Below are positions 17,441 to 25,992 of a stretch of 64,000 bases of DNA, one piece after another; within the stretch, counting starts at the first letter, position 1; each line of letters starts with the position of its first letter. This DNA is from Bin5 sp009843665 (GTDB lineage Bacteria; Chloroflexota; Anaerolineae; Caldilineales; Caldilineaceae). The stretch is taken from positions 2,666,001-2,730,000 of the forward strand of contig OZ244818.1 of NCBI GenBank assembly GCA_965220285.1. Direction: 5' to 3'. The notes beneath the pieces were generated by a model. It searched no databases and was not told the origin of the DNA. It saw nothing but the letters and a program-made list of their open reading frames with translations. Both the position numbers and the translations under genes were made by a program.

Positions 17441-18284
17441 CATTTTGATGTTGCCGGAAGCAATACAGTTATGAAGTCAACCAGAATGACCGACTTCGCA
17501 GCCTGGTCTTTCCCCCCACCACGGACGCCGACAGGAACGCCTATTATTGTGCAAGGTCACTCACACTGAACTGCTCCCATGCTGGCAGCTTGAATCCAGT
17601 TTCATGACTACACAGCCATAGTCTGTTCGCGACTCTTAATGAGGCGAGCGAAGTTTTCTCTTTCCTCACTCCTTTTCACACTCTCCTCGTTTTTCTGGGC
17701 GGTCAGGTCTGGCGCCCTCCCTTGCACAGCCCCCCCCGCAACGCCTCCCTGGCTGGACCACTGTCGCGGCCAATCGGACCCGCTGAGCCCACCCGCCGGC
17801 GCACGCCACCCCACTCCACCGTCACCCCTGACCCTCGCCGTTCTCCCTGCAGTGCTCTCCGCCCTTTCAACCGCTTTCAACGTACCCGAAACCGACCCGA
17901 TATGAATGCGTGGCAATTTCCATACGATATGCCTACGAAAATAAAAGGCCAGTTCGCCGCCCTTGTGAACCGGCACACAAAATCCATCCTGAATTCACCG
18001 CGCGCCTCTTTCCGATCGTCATGAAAAACCACTGGTTTTCGGCACCCCGTATGCCGCCCCGCCGAACGGCAGAAACACGTCCCCACCAGATAACAATGGG
18101 GCGGAGACAGCGCCACATGGCGGGCCGGAACGCCGCCGCGCGACGACGAAAAAGAGCGTGCGAACACAGCAGAATTTCAGCATTCGGATGCCCCGTTTTC
18201 CGTCAGAAAATCAACGCTCAACCGTCTCTCAGGTCGGTCCGCACCCGTTTTTGTCAGAAAACGTTTTGTGCTATCGTTTTCGCT

Positions 18285-18314
18285 AGGGGAGAATATGGGA
18301 GAAAGTGGGGCGCT
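18285..18314 (+). promoter_or_regulatory. Candidate MraZ operator
   Basis: Three head-to-tail 10-bp units: AGGGGAGAAT, ATGGGAGAAA, GTGGGGCGCT. MraZ in E. coli is known to bind direct repeats of TGGG-type pentamers with 5-nt spacers upstream of its own gene, the same layout. The array lies 155 nt upstream of the mraZ start, next to a weak promoter-like stretch (TTTGTC, 16 bp, TATCGT near 18250-18280). I infer autoregulation of the dcw cluster. Confidence 0.5.
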
Positions 18315-18468
18315 GTCCCTACATCCCGGACTAATTTCGGATCGAGCGCCCGGCCACCCGTTCGCCGCCAAGATTCTTGTCGAAACTCCCTGTCACATTC
18401 GTTGAAGCGAGATGTTCGATGCGCTCCGGTTCGAGCGGGATGCGCAAAGGGCAACGACTCTAAAGATT

Positions 18469-18894
18469 ATGTTTCTCGGCGAGTTCAGTCACAACCTGGA
18501 CAGTAAAGGGCGGGTCACGATTCCTGCCAAATTCCGCCACCGGCTCATGCCCGGTCTCGTGGTGACGCGCAACCCCACCGGCGGCTGCCTCATGGCGATG
18601 CCGCTTGACGAATGGCAGAACGTCGCCGCCCGCGTGAGTGCGCTGCCCCTGATCGACACGCGCACTGCGCAGTTGCGCCGCGCGCTGTTCAGCGCCGCCG
18701 AAGACCTGAAACCCGACCGACAGGGGCGCATCCTGATCAGCCAGCGTCTGCGCGAGTTCGCCGGAATCGAGAACGAAATCATTATCGCCGGGATGAATAC
18801 CTATATCGAACTCTGGGACCCGGCCCAGTGGGAGGAGCAGTTGCTCACGCCTACGCAGCTCGGAGAGGATCTCTTCGCCGCCCTGGGAGTCTGA
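18469..18894 (+). CDS. mraZ: Transcriptional regulator MraZ
   Basis: First gene of the dcw cluster; MraZ is a double SpoVT/AbrB-fold DNA-binding protein that represses this cluster in studied bacteria. The protein from the ATG at 18469 is 141 aa. Both half-domains are visible: MFLGEFSHNLDSKGRVTIPA, with the DxKGRxxxP signature, and LKPDRQGRILISQRLREFAG. The frame is open for 19 more codons upstream, but homology begins at MFLGEF. The likely operator is 155 nt upstream. Confidence 0.95.
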   Translation: MFLGEFSHNLDSKGRVTIPAKFRHRLMPGLVVTRNPTGGCLMAMPLDEWQNVAARVSALPLIDTRTAQLRRALFSAAEDLKPDRQGRILISQRLREFAGIENEIIIAGMNTYIELWDPAQWEEQLLTPTQLGEDLFAALGV

Positions 18895-18946
18895 ACCATC
18901 CCCGGGCTCTTGCCGGGGCCCGGCAGATGGGGTCGCAGAATATCCC

Positions 18947-19981
18947 ATGCTACCGCACCGACCCGCTTCCGACATGCCAGGCGCCCCGTATGAACCGGAC
19001 GGCCTCCATCATGTCCCCGTTCTGGCGGATGAAGTGCTGACCGGTCTGAACGTCCAGCCAGGCGGACGTTTCATTGACGGAACTTTGGGCGGCGGCGGCC
19101 ATACCCAGCTTCTGCTGCAACGGACGCGCCTCACGCGCACGGAGGCGCATCGGGATTCTCGTGCAGATGGGTGCGCCGCCGCACAGGTACTGGGGCTGGA
19201 CATTGACCCCGCAGCCATTCGCCGGGCTCGGAAGCGCTTCACCGGCGAAGTCAGCGCCGGCAGACTGATTGTCGCCCAGACGCCGTTCGATCAGATCGAT
19301 CGAATCGCCCGTGAGCATGGCTTTACAGAAGTTGACGGCATTCTGCTTGATCTGGGGCTCAGCAGCTTCCAGCTGGATACACCGGACCGGGGCTTTGCTT
19401 TTCGGCATGACGGCCCGCTCGATATGCGCTTCGATCCCTCCACCGGGTCCAGCGCAGCCGAGTTGATTAACAGCAGCAGTCGGGAGGAGATCGCCGACAT
19501 CCTCTACCAATACGGAGAGGAACGACACAGCCGTTCGATAGCGCGTGCCATCGTAGCCGGTCGTCCGGTTTCGACAACCGCCGAACTGGCAGACATCGTG
19601 TCCAGGGCAGTGCGCTCGCGCGGCAGACAGAAAATCCATCCGGCTACAAGGACCTTTCAGGCGCTGCGCATCGCGGTCAACGACGAACTGGGACAGCTGA
19701 CGCGGGCCATGACGCAGATTCCAGCACTGCTGCGGCCAGGCGGACGCGTTGCCATTATCGCCTTCCATAGCCTGGAAGATCGCCTGGTCAAGGCGTGGAT
19801 GCGTGACAACGCCAGCAGATTCCGGCCCGACCCGACCTTGCCGGCCGGGGGGCAGGAGCAGGTACCCGTCCTGGCGATTTGCAACAAGAAGCCGATTGTG
19901 CCCGCAGTTGCTGAAATCGGGGAAAACCCCCGCAGTCGTTCGGCAAAGCTGCGTATCGCCGAAAAACTGCCCGAACAGTAG
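18947..19981 (+). CDS. rsmH: 16S rRNA (cytosine1402-N4)-methyltransferase RsmH
   Basis: SAM-dependent enzyme that methylates N4 of C1402 in the decoding region; formerly MraW. The signature HHVPVLADEVLTGL is followed by GGRFIDGTLGGGGHT, the SAM-binding motif. Further on are LDLGLSSFQLDTPDRGFAF and the C-terminal KIHPATRTFQALRIAVNDEL and IIAFHSLEDRLVK blocks. At 344 aa it is slightly longer than usual; an insertion lies at about residues 57-75. It follows mraZ as in most dcw clusters. Confidence 0.96.
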   Translation: MLPHRPASDMPGAPYEPDGLHHVPVLADEVLTGLNVQPGGRFIDGTLGGGGHTQLLLQRTRLTRTEAHRDSRADGCAAAQVLGLDIDPAAIRRARKRFTGEVSAGRLIVAQTPFDQIDRIAREHGFTEVDGILLDLGLSSFQLDTPDRGFAFRHDGPLDMRFDPSTGSSAAELINSSSREEIADILYQYGEERHSRSIARAIVAGRPVSTTAELADIVSRAVRSRGRQKIHPATRTFQALRIAVNDELGQLTRAMTQIPALLRPGGRVAIIAFHSLEDRLVKAWMRDNASRFRPDPTLPAGGQEQVPVLAICNKKPIVPAVAEIGENPRSRSAKLRIAEKLPEQ

Positions 19982-20035
19982 TTAATCTGTTTGCCCGTGT
20001 GCCTCTAGTGTGATTGTTTCTGCAGGATCAATCTA

Positions 20036-20920
20036 TTGTCAACACCGACCATAAATCTGCCTCGCGCCGGGCGCCCTTCGCAATCACGGGCGCAGCGTGA
20101 CAATGACGAGCCGGTTTGGCGCCCAGTCGACCAGGGAGGACCGAGGGAAGAGGGAGATTGGGGCCCAGACAGCATGCAATCATCCAATCTGTCCCGTTTT
20201 CGAGTTCTGCGTGGTCTGGTCTGGCTCGATGATATTGTTCCCTTGCCGCAAACGCTGAGGGGATATCTCTTCTTTGTGCTGGCCTTGACAGTCGTCTGCA
20301 GCTTGGCCGTTGTTCAGGTCTGGACCTCACTTCGGATTACGCAGGCCCGCGCAGAGTTGGAGGCGCTGCGCGTTCAGTACAGCCTCGTCGAGCAGAAGAA
20401 TGCTGAGCTGCTGTGGCAGATTGGCCAGCGTACAACTCTCGAACACGTCCAGCTGCGGGCGGTCCAGCTCGACTTCCGTCCCGCGCTGCAACGCAATTAC
20501 GTCCCGAATCCGCATAACCTGGGCGCCGCCCCCGCACTTTCCGACGCCACTACCGGTTCGGACGGCGACCGGAAACTGCATCAGCAGTCAGTGGAATCCC
20601 CCGCCCTTGATCAACCATCCGCAGAGGCAGGGGAACAGTCAGCAGTTTACGCCGCTGCCGCAGGGAGCCTGGAGGCAGCACAAGAACGCCAGGCCCCCAG
20701 TACGAGGCCCCCTGTTAACACCCAGACGGGTCTACCCTCTGCGGACGGGCCGTCCTTCTGGTCTGTGACCGAAGGACTCCCCGTAACAGAGTTCGAGCAG
20801 TATCTGTCCGGTTGGCAACAACAGATCAACGAGAGCTGGCAGTCTATCCGTGAACGGAGCGAACCGCTGCTTGAACAGGCCGGTGACTTCTTCCTGGGCC
20901 AGTTGAAACAGCCCAGATAA
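20036..20920 (+). CDS. FtsL-like bitopic membrane protein
   Basis: Unnamed protein of 294 aa at the ftsL position between rsmH and the division PBP. A charged cytoplasmic N-terminus leads to one transmembrane helix (about residues 75-98, RGYLFFVLALTVVCSLAVVQ). A heptad-rich extracytoplasmic segment follows (ITQARAELEALRVQYSLVEQ, then KNAELLWQIGQRTTLEHVQL). This is the layout of FtsL/DivIC proteins, which bridge FtsQ and the FtsW-PBP pair. Unlike typical ~100-residue FtsL it has a long Pro/Ser/Gln-rich C-terminal half. The start is a TTG; an ATG at residue 47 (20174) is an alternative. Confidence 0.65.
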   Translation: MSTPTINLPRAGRPSQSRAQRDNDEPVWRPVDQGGPREEGDWGPDSMQSSNLSRFRVLRGLVWLDDIVPLPQTLRGYLFFVLALTVVCSLAVVQVWTSLRITQARAELEALRVQYSLVEQKNAELLWQIGQRTTLEHVQLRAVQLDFRPALQRNYVPNPHNLGAAPALSDATTGSDGDRKLHQQSVESPALDQPSAEAGEQSAVYAAAAGSLEAAQERQAPSTRPPVNTQTGLPSADGPSFWSVTEGLPVTEFEQYLSGWQQQINESWQSIRERSEPLLEQAGDFFLGQLKQPR

Positions 20921-20947
20921 CTGCCGCCGATTGTATCGCCGTCCCTC

Positions 20948-20986
20948 TCGCCGCCGCCAAGTGCCCGAACGTGGGGTCGGCGGCGA
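20948..20986. repeat. Interspersed palindromic repeat, copy C
   Basis: TCGCCGCCG (20948-20956) and CGGCGGCGA (20978-20986) form a perfect 9-bp outer stem around CCAAGTGCCCGAACGTGGGGT. It fills the gap between the FtsL-like gene and the PBP gene. Confidence 0.7.
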
Positions 20987-20989
20987 CGA

Positions 20990-23065
20990 ATGTTTCTGGC
21001 CCGAGCTTTGAGGCCACTGAAGTTGGAGAAATTCCGCATGCGCGCACGGAACCGAGCCGATCGTCCCGCACGTGGACACGGTTTCGGACCTCTATTCGCC
21101 TCCCGCCAAGGTCCCGATGATGGGGTTGGCGGCGGCCCAGAAGGCGGCGCCCTGAATCGGGCGGCGTCCGATCGCGCCCCCCTCGAACAGGAGAATCTCC
21201 AACATCCCTCCGTGTCAGACGATCTCTCAAAGATCTGGCGGATCGGCTTCATCGGCGTTGTGCTGACCGGCCCCCTGGTCCTTCTGGTTCTGCGCTTGCT
21301 GGATATGCAGGTCATGGGCTGGCAGCAATACGAGCCCCCCCAGGCAGTGGTGACTGGGCGCAATACCGTTGACGACACCACCTCGTGGGGGGTGATCGTC
21401 GATCGCGATGGCAATCTGCTCGCCGCCGACCGCTACACCTATCGGATCACGGCAACTCCCAAATTCATCTCGCCAGCCGATTTCGGCGACATTGCCCTGC
21501 GGCTCGCGTCCAGCATCGGAGTCCCGCCGCTTCAGATCGAAAACCTGTTGCTGGAGAACAGCGATAGAGACTACCTGATCATTGCCCCGCATCTCGACTT
21601 TGAACAGGGCCAACAGCTGCTCGCCGAACGCCATCAGCGAATGAGCGAAAGGGACTTCCTGCTGGAGCATATCCACATCGCCGCCTTTCCCCGGCGCTTC
21701 TATCCACAGGGAACGCTTGCCAGCCAGGTTCTGGGATTTCTCAACGCCGAACGCGTGCCGGTGCTGGGACTGGAGCGCTATTATCGGAACTTTCTCTCCA
21801 GTGACGGCGTTGGTCTTCCACCAGGACGCCAGATTCCCCGTTCAGAGCTGGACGAGAACGTTCTCCGCTTTATGCCCAGCGGCAACGGTAAAGGCCTGGT
21901 ACTGACCATCGACCGTACCATCCAGCATATCATCGAAGAGGAGTTGCGCCTGGGGGTCGGTCTCTACCGTGCCGAGGCCGGCACGGTCATCGTCATGGAT
22001 CCCAGAACGGGCGCGATCCTGGGGATGGCCAACTGGCCCAACTTCGACGGCAACAGTTTCGAAGACGGAGACCCCAGCACGTTTACAAATGTCGCCATCA
22101 GCGCCCAATTTGAACCGGGTTCGGTCTTCAAGCTGATCACCGTCGCAGCCGCCCTCGACATCGACGCAGTGGAATGGTCAACCGTCTTCGTCGATACCGG
22201 CGCCATATCCGTGGAGGGGCATACGGTCCAGAACAGTGACCGCAAGGCTGTCGGTGAACTGAACGTCGCTGATGCCATGGCCCATTCCAATAACGTGATC
22301 ACGGTCCAGATCGCGCAGAAGGTCGGCGCCGAGATCTTTTACGACTTTGTAACCCGCTTCGGCTTCGGCGCCGACACGCTCATCGACCTGAGCGGTGAAG
22401 TGGCCGGCCAGGTCAGAAATACCGATGCCCCGAACTGGGGCGTATCCGACCTGGCCACCAACAGCTTTGGCCAGGGCATTGCCGTTACCCCCATCCAGAT
22501 GATCTGCGCAGTCGCCGCCATCGCCAACGGCGGCAAACTGATGCGCCCCTACATCGTGCACAGCCGCATAGCCGGTAACTACGCCATGGTGACCCAGCCG
22601 ACAATGGTCTACCAGGTCATCCAGCCGGATACGGCGATCCGGCTGAAAGACATGATGGTGCATGTCGTCAACACCGGCAATCAGATGGCCCAAGTCTCCG
22701 GCTATAGCGTCGCCGGCAAGAGCGGCACCGCCGAAATCGCCACCGAAGAGGGCTATATCCAGGACGAGACGATCGCCAGCTTTATCGGCTACGCGCCCGC
22801 CGACGATCCGAAATTTGTCATGATGGTCAAGCTGGACCGGCCGGACCCGGGCATCAGCCGCTGGGCAGCCTATACCGCGACGCCCATCTTCAGCCGGATC
22901 GCCCACCGCCTGTTCGAGCACATGAATATCCCGCCGGACAATGTCCGGCTGTCGGACGACAGTCAGAGCTACTCCTGTTTGTCCGCCCTTGAGTGCCAGG
23001 AAATCGCGCCGCCGGCAGCTTCAGAGCCGGATGCAGGACCGGTCGCAGAGCTCTCAAGCCGGTGA
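20990..23065 (+). CDS. Division-specific class B penicillin-binding protein (FtsI type)
   Basis: Septal peptidoglycan transpeptidase, 691 aa. A cytoplasmic tail of ~80 residues is followed by one membrane helix (IGFIGVVLTGPLVLLVLRLL). The dimerisation domain contains RGxIxDRDG-like GVIVDRDGNLLAADRYTY. The transpeptidase domain has SxxK as S378-V-F-K381 (FEPGSVFK), SxN as HSNN, and KSGT in GKSGTAEI. It sits in the ftsI slot before murF, next to the ftsL-like gene. Part of the N-terminal tail (ASRQGPDDGVGGG) is encoded by an interspersed palindromic repeat, so a downstream start near residue 73 cannot be excluded. Confidence 0.93.
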   Translation: MFLARALRPLKLEKFRMRARNRADRPARGHGFGPLFASRQGPDDGVGGGPEGGALNRAASDRAPLEQENLQHPSVSDDLSKIWRIGFIGVVLTGPLVLLVLRLLDMQVMGWQQYEPPQAVVTGRNTVDDTTSWGVIVDRDGNLLAADRYTYRITATPKFISPADFGDIALRLASSIGVPPLQIENLLLENSDRDYLIIAPHLDFEQGQQLLAERHQRMSERDFLLEHIHIAAFPRRFYPQGTLASQVLGFLNAERVPVLGLERYYRNFLSSDGVGLPPGRQIPRSELDENVLRFMPSGNGKGLVLTIDRTIQHIIEEELRLGVGLYRAEAGTVIVMDPRTGAILGMANWPNFDGNSFEDGDPSTFTNVAISAQFEPGSVFKLITVAAALDIDAVEWSTVFVDTGAISVEGHTVQNSDRKAVGELNVADAMAHSNNVITVQIAQKVGAEIFYDFVTRFGFGADTLIDLSGEVAGQVRNTDAPNWGVSDLATNSFGQGIAVTPIQMICAVAAIANGGKLMRPYIVHSRIAGNYAMVTQPTMVYQVIQPDTAIRLKDMMVHVVNTGNQMAQVSGYSVAGKSGTAEIATEEGYIQDETIASFIGYAPADDPKFVMMVKLDRPDPGISRWAAYTATPIFSRIAHRLFEHMNIPPDNVRLSDDSQSYSCLSALECQEIAPPAASEPDAGPVAELSSR
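21103..21132. repeat. Interspersed palindromic repeat, copy D, inside the PBP coding frame
   Basis: CCGCCAA (21103-21109) pairs with TTGGCGG (21126-21132) around GGTCCCGATGATGGGG. In the PBP frame it is read as part of ASRQGPDDGVGGG, very like the MurF C-terminus made by copy E. Confidence 0.7.
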
Positions 23066-23130
23066 TCTGCACTCCGTTGCCGCCGACCGGCGCGGCGACG
23101 GGTTACTTCTGTTCAAAGGATTCTGATTCG

Positions 23131-24855
23131 GTGGCAGAACGACCGAAAGTTGAGACCGCAATCACCCAGCATACGCTCTGGCAGGCGCTGACCGGAACGG
23201 CCCCGCCGCAGACGCTCGCGCCCCTGCCCATCAGCTGCGCGGTACTGGACAGCCGCGATGTCGAAGCAGGCTCTCTTTTCATCGCTTTCAGCGGCGCCCG
23301 CACCGACGGCCACAGATTTATACGCCAGGCCCTGGGGGGCGGCGCCGGCGTGATCATCTGCGAAGAGCGGGGCATTGACCAGTTGCATGACACCGGCGCC
23401 CAGCTGGTCGACTGCCGCCAACAAGATGAAGGCAATGAGGCGAGAGCGGAAACGAAACACCTTGACCCCGCCCGCGCCGTCGCCTACGTCGTCCCCGATG
23501 CCGGCGCGGCATTGCAGGCGGCAGGCCTCTTTCAGCGGCTGCATCGCACCCACCCCGATCTGCGGGTGGTCGGCGTGACCGGCAGCGTAGGCAAAACCAG
23601 TTCAAAGGAGCTGACCGCATCGGTCCTCGCGCAACGCTTCCGCACCCACCACAACACCGGCAACCTCAACAGCGAACAGGGGCTGCCGCTGGCTCTCCTC
23701 GGGCTGCACACCGGCTACGAGCGGACCGTGTTGGAGATGGGGATGTACGACCTCGGCGAGATTCGCCTGCTCTGCAACCTGGCGCGGCCCCATATCGGCC
23801 TTGTGACCAATGTCGGCCCCACCCATCTCGAGCGGCTGGGCACGATAGAACGGATTGCGCAGGCCAAATCCGAACTGGTAGAGGCTCTTCCCAGCGCGCA
23901 GAACGGAGGCGTAGCCGTCCTGAACCATGACGACGCCCGCGTGCGCGTGATGGCGGCCGCCACCGATGCCCGGCCTTTCTTCTATGGCCTCACCTCTGAG
24001 GCGGACCTGTGGGCCGATGAGATCGAAAGCCTGGGCATGGAAGGTATCCGCTTCCGCTTTCACTGTCGCCAGGAGAACGGCCGCATCCACAGCCAGCGCC
24101 TGCAGGTGCCTCTCCTGGGTAGACATTCGGTCTATACGGCCCTCGGCGCGGCCGCCGTCGGCATCGTCAGCGGCCTGTCCTGGCAGGAGATCGTCGCCGG
24201 ACTGCAGCGGGCGCCGGGTCAGCTGCGCCTCGTTGTGTTGCCAGGCATCAACGGCAGCACCGTCATTGACGACACATATAACGCCAGCCCCGTCAGCACA
24301 GTGGCCGCGCTCAATCTGCTGGACGACCTGTTCACCCGCCGTCAAACCGGCCGGGACTGCGCCACCGCAGCCAACCGGCCGCAAATGGGGCCGCAAGCAG
24401 CGAAACGAACACCGCAATCCAGCAACGGGCAGCATCGTAAACAGCAGCATCTGCCACAACACCGCGGCGGACGCCGCATTGCAGTTCTTGGTGATATGAG
24501 GGAGCTGGGTACCTTCACGAACGAAGGACACAAACAGGTCGGCGCCCATGCCGCCGGCGTAACCGATCTCCTCGTTACAGTCGGCGCCCTGGGCGGCATT
24601 ATCGCCGACGAGGCCCGCAAAGCAGGCCTGCCTTCCCAAGCCGTGTATGAAACCGAGGACTTTGAGACGGCCGTACAGATTCTGCAGGAGATGGCACAAC
24701 CGCAGGATCTGCTGCTCGTCAAAGGCAGCCGGGCAGTGGGGATGGAACGAATTGTGCCCGAGATCTCACAACAGCCGGCATCCGCCGCAGCCACATACCG
24801 GGCCCGCCGCCCAGTGTCCGACAAAGGGGTCGGCGGCGGCCTCCTCGAAGGCTAA
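23131..24855 (+). CDS. murF: UDP-MurNAc-tripeptide--D-Ala-D-Ala ligase MurF
   Basis: Adds the D-Ala-D-Ala dipeptide to the UDP-MurNAc-tripeptide in the cytoplasm. I start at GTG 23131 because AAAGGA lies 10 nt upstream; the frame is open further but overlaps the PBP gene. Length 574 aa is above the usual ~450. The ATP loop is GVTGSVGKTSSKEL; TGNLNSEQGLPLALLGL and VIDDTYNASPVS are conserved MurF blocks. A ~60-residue Gln/Arg-rich insertion (about residues 405-450) precedes RRIAVLGDMRELG. The last codons run through a palindromic repeat (VSDKGVGGGLLEG). No murE lies upstream. Confidence 0.95.
   Translation: MAERPKVETAITQHTLWQALTGTAPPQTLAPLPISCAVLDSRDVEAGSLFIAFSGARTDGHRFIRQALGGGAGVIICEERGIDQLHDTGAQLVDCRQQDEGNEARAETKHLDPARAVAYVVPDAGAALQAAGLFQRLHRTHPDLRVVGVTGSVGKTSSKELTASVLAQRFRTHHNTGNLNSEQGLPLALLGLHTGYERTVLEMGMYDLGEIRLLCNLARPHIGLVTNVGPTHLERLGTIERIAQAKSELVEALPSAQNGGVAVLNHDDARVRVMAAATDARPFFYGLTSEADLWADEIESLGMEGIRFRFHCRQENGRIHSQRLQVPLLGRHSVYTALGAAAVGIVSGLSWQEIVAGLQRAPGQLRLVVLPGINGSTVIDDTYNASPVSTVAALNLLDDLFTRRQTGRDCATAANRPQMGPQAAKRTPQSSNGQHRKQQHLPQHRGGRRIAVLGDMRELGTFTNEGHKQVGAHAAGVTDLLVTVGALGGIIADEARKAGLPSQAVYETEDFETAVQILQEMAQPQDLLLVKGSRAVGMERIVPEISQQPASAAATYRARRPVSDKGVGGGLLEG
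24804..24839. repeat. Interspersed palindromic repeat, copy E, at the 3' end of murF
   Basis: CCGCCGCC (24804-24811) and GGCGGCGG (24832-24839) form the outer stem around CAGTGTCCGACAAAGGGGTC. It supplies most of the last 16 codons of murF. Confidence 0.7.
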
Positions 24856-24866
24856 GGGGCGCATAG

Positions 24867-25868
24867 ATGGAATTCCCGCTGGTGCTCGGGACACTCAGCT
24901 TCTTTATCGCCGTGATTTGGGGACAGCCGCTGATCACCCTCCTGAAGCACTACCGAATCGGCAAACAGGTGCGCATGGAAGGACCGGACTCGCACCAGGA
25001 AAAGACCGGCACGCCGACGATGGGCGGACTGCTATTTGTGGTGCCTGTCCTCTTGATTACGGGGGCGCTCAATCTGGCGGCCCTGCTCGGCTTCACCCTG
25101 ATCGGCAAGAGTACACTGCTGCTCTTTTTCTGCCTGGCTGCGCACTCGACACTGGGCGCCGTCGATGACTGGCTCGGACTCCGCGGCAGGGGGAAGGGGA
25201 TGTCGGCGCGAATGAAGAGCGGATTTCAGTTCATATTCGCAGCCATTATCGTCGGCATTCTCTATTACGGGCCGCCCGATCTCTACTATGTGGGCGTGCC
25301 TGGCATTCCGCAGTGGGTTTCGATCGGCTGGCTGTTCATCCCAGTGGGAATTCTGCTCATTATCGGTTTCAGTAATGCGGTAAATCTGACCGATGGACTG
25401 GACAGCCTGGCGGGCAGCATCAGCGGCATTGCGTTTGCCAGCTACGGGCTGATTGCCTTCCTGCAGGGGCAGACCTACCTGGCGGCTTTCTGTTTCACGA
25501 TGGTGGGAGCGCTGTTTGCATTTCTCTGGTTCAATGCCCACCCGGCACAGGTATTCATGGGTGACACCGGCAGCCTCGCGTTAGGCGCAACGCTGGCACT
25601 GGTCGCGCTGATGACAGGCCAATGGCTGTTGCTGCCCGTGGTCGGGTTCGTCTTTGTCGCCGAGACCGTCTCCGTACTGTTGCAGGTGGCGTCGGCAAAG
25701 CTCAGCCGCCGCTACCTGGGCCGCGATGTCCGCATGTTCAAGATGACTCCGATCCACCATCATTTTGAGTTGTTGGGGTGGAGCGAAACACAGGTTAAAG
25801 AGAGATTCTGGATCGTCGGTGTGCTGAGTGGAATGTTGGGGGTGGCCCTGGCGCTATGGAACGGGTGA
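24867..25868 (+). CDS. mraY: Phospho-MurNAc-pentapeptide transferase MraY
   Basis: Integral membrane enzyme that makes lipid I from UDP-MurNAc-pentapeptide and undecaprenyl phosphate. It is 333 aa with about ten hydrophobic helices. The catalytic motifs are all present: VDDWLGLRGRGKGM, SNAVNLTDGLDSLAGS, NAHPAQVFMGDTGSLALG and TPIHHHFELLGW. It begins 11 nt after the murF stop with an AAGGGG Shine-Dalgarno, consistent with translational coupling. Confidence 0.97.
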   Translation: MEFPLVLGTLSFFIAVIWGQPLITLLKHYRIGKQVRMEGPDSHQEKTGTPTMGGLLFVVPVLLITGALNLAALLGFTLIGKSTLLLFFCLAAHSTLGAVDDWLGLRGRGKGMSARMKSGFQFIFAAIIVGILYYGPPDLYYVGVPGIPQWVSIGWLFIPVGILLIIGFSNAVNLTDGLDSLAGSISGIAFASYGLIAFLQGQTYLAAFCFTMVGALFAFLWFNAHPAQVFMGDTGSLALGATLALVALMTGQWLLLPVVGFVFVAETVSVLLQVASAKLSRRYLGRDVRMFKMTPIHHHFELLGWSETQVKERFWIVGVLSGMLGVALALWNG

Positions 25869-25992
25869 CTGCCGTCTGCATCCGTTTCAAGCCGGCGGCG
25901 CTTCGATTCCTGGCGGCCGGTCTTAAGTCCCTCGTAACTGCCGGAGGACAAAGCGTTGACCGGAAACCGGCTGCCGGAAGGAGAACGATACC

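Larger units (their letters stand above)
17092..18468. other. Divergent intergenic region rpoB-mraZ
   Basis: Nearly 1.4 kb with no credible protein gene on either strand; open frames such as 17608-17976 have no recognisable domain. It holds the rpoB promoter (17412-17440), a CCGCCG/CGGCGG hairpin in the rpoB leader (17290-17308), degenerate copies of the interspersed repeat near 17230-17290, and a candidate MraZ operator (18285-18314). Confidence 0.5.

Noticed and set aside
17608..17976. 122-aa frame in the rpoB-mraZ gap
   Set aside because: No Shine-Dalgarno, no domain and low-complexity Arg/Gly content; not supported as a gene.
23066..23130. Upstream frame extension of murF overlapping the PBP gene
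   Set aside because: The open frame starts at 22993 inside the PBP gene, but the extra residues lack MurF homology and a good Shine-Dalgarno precedes GTG 23131.
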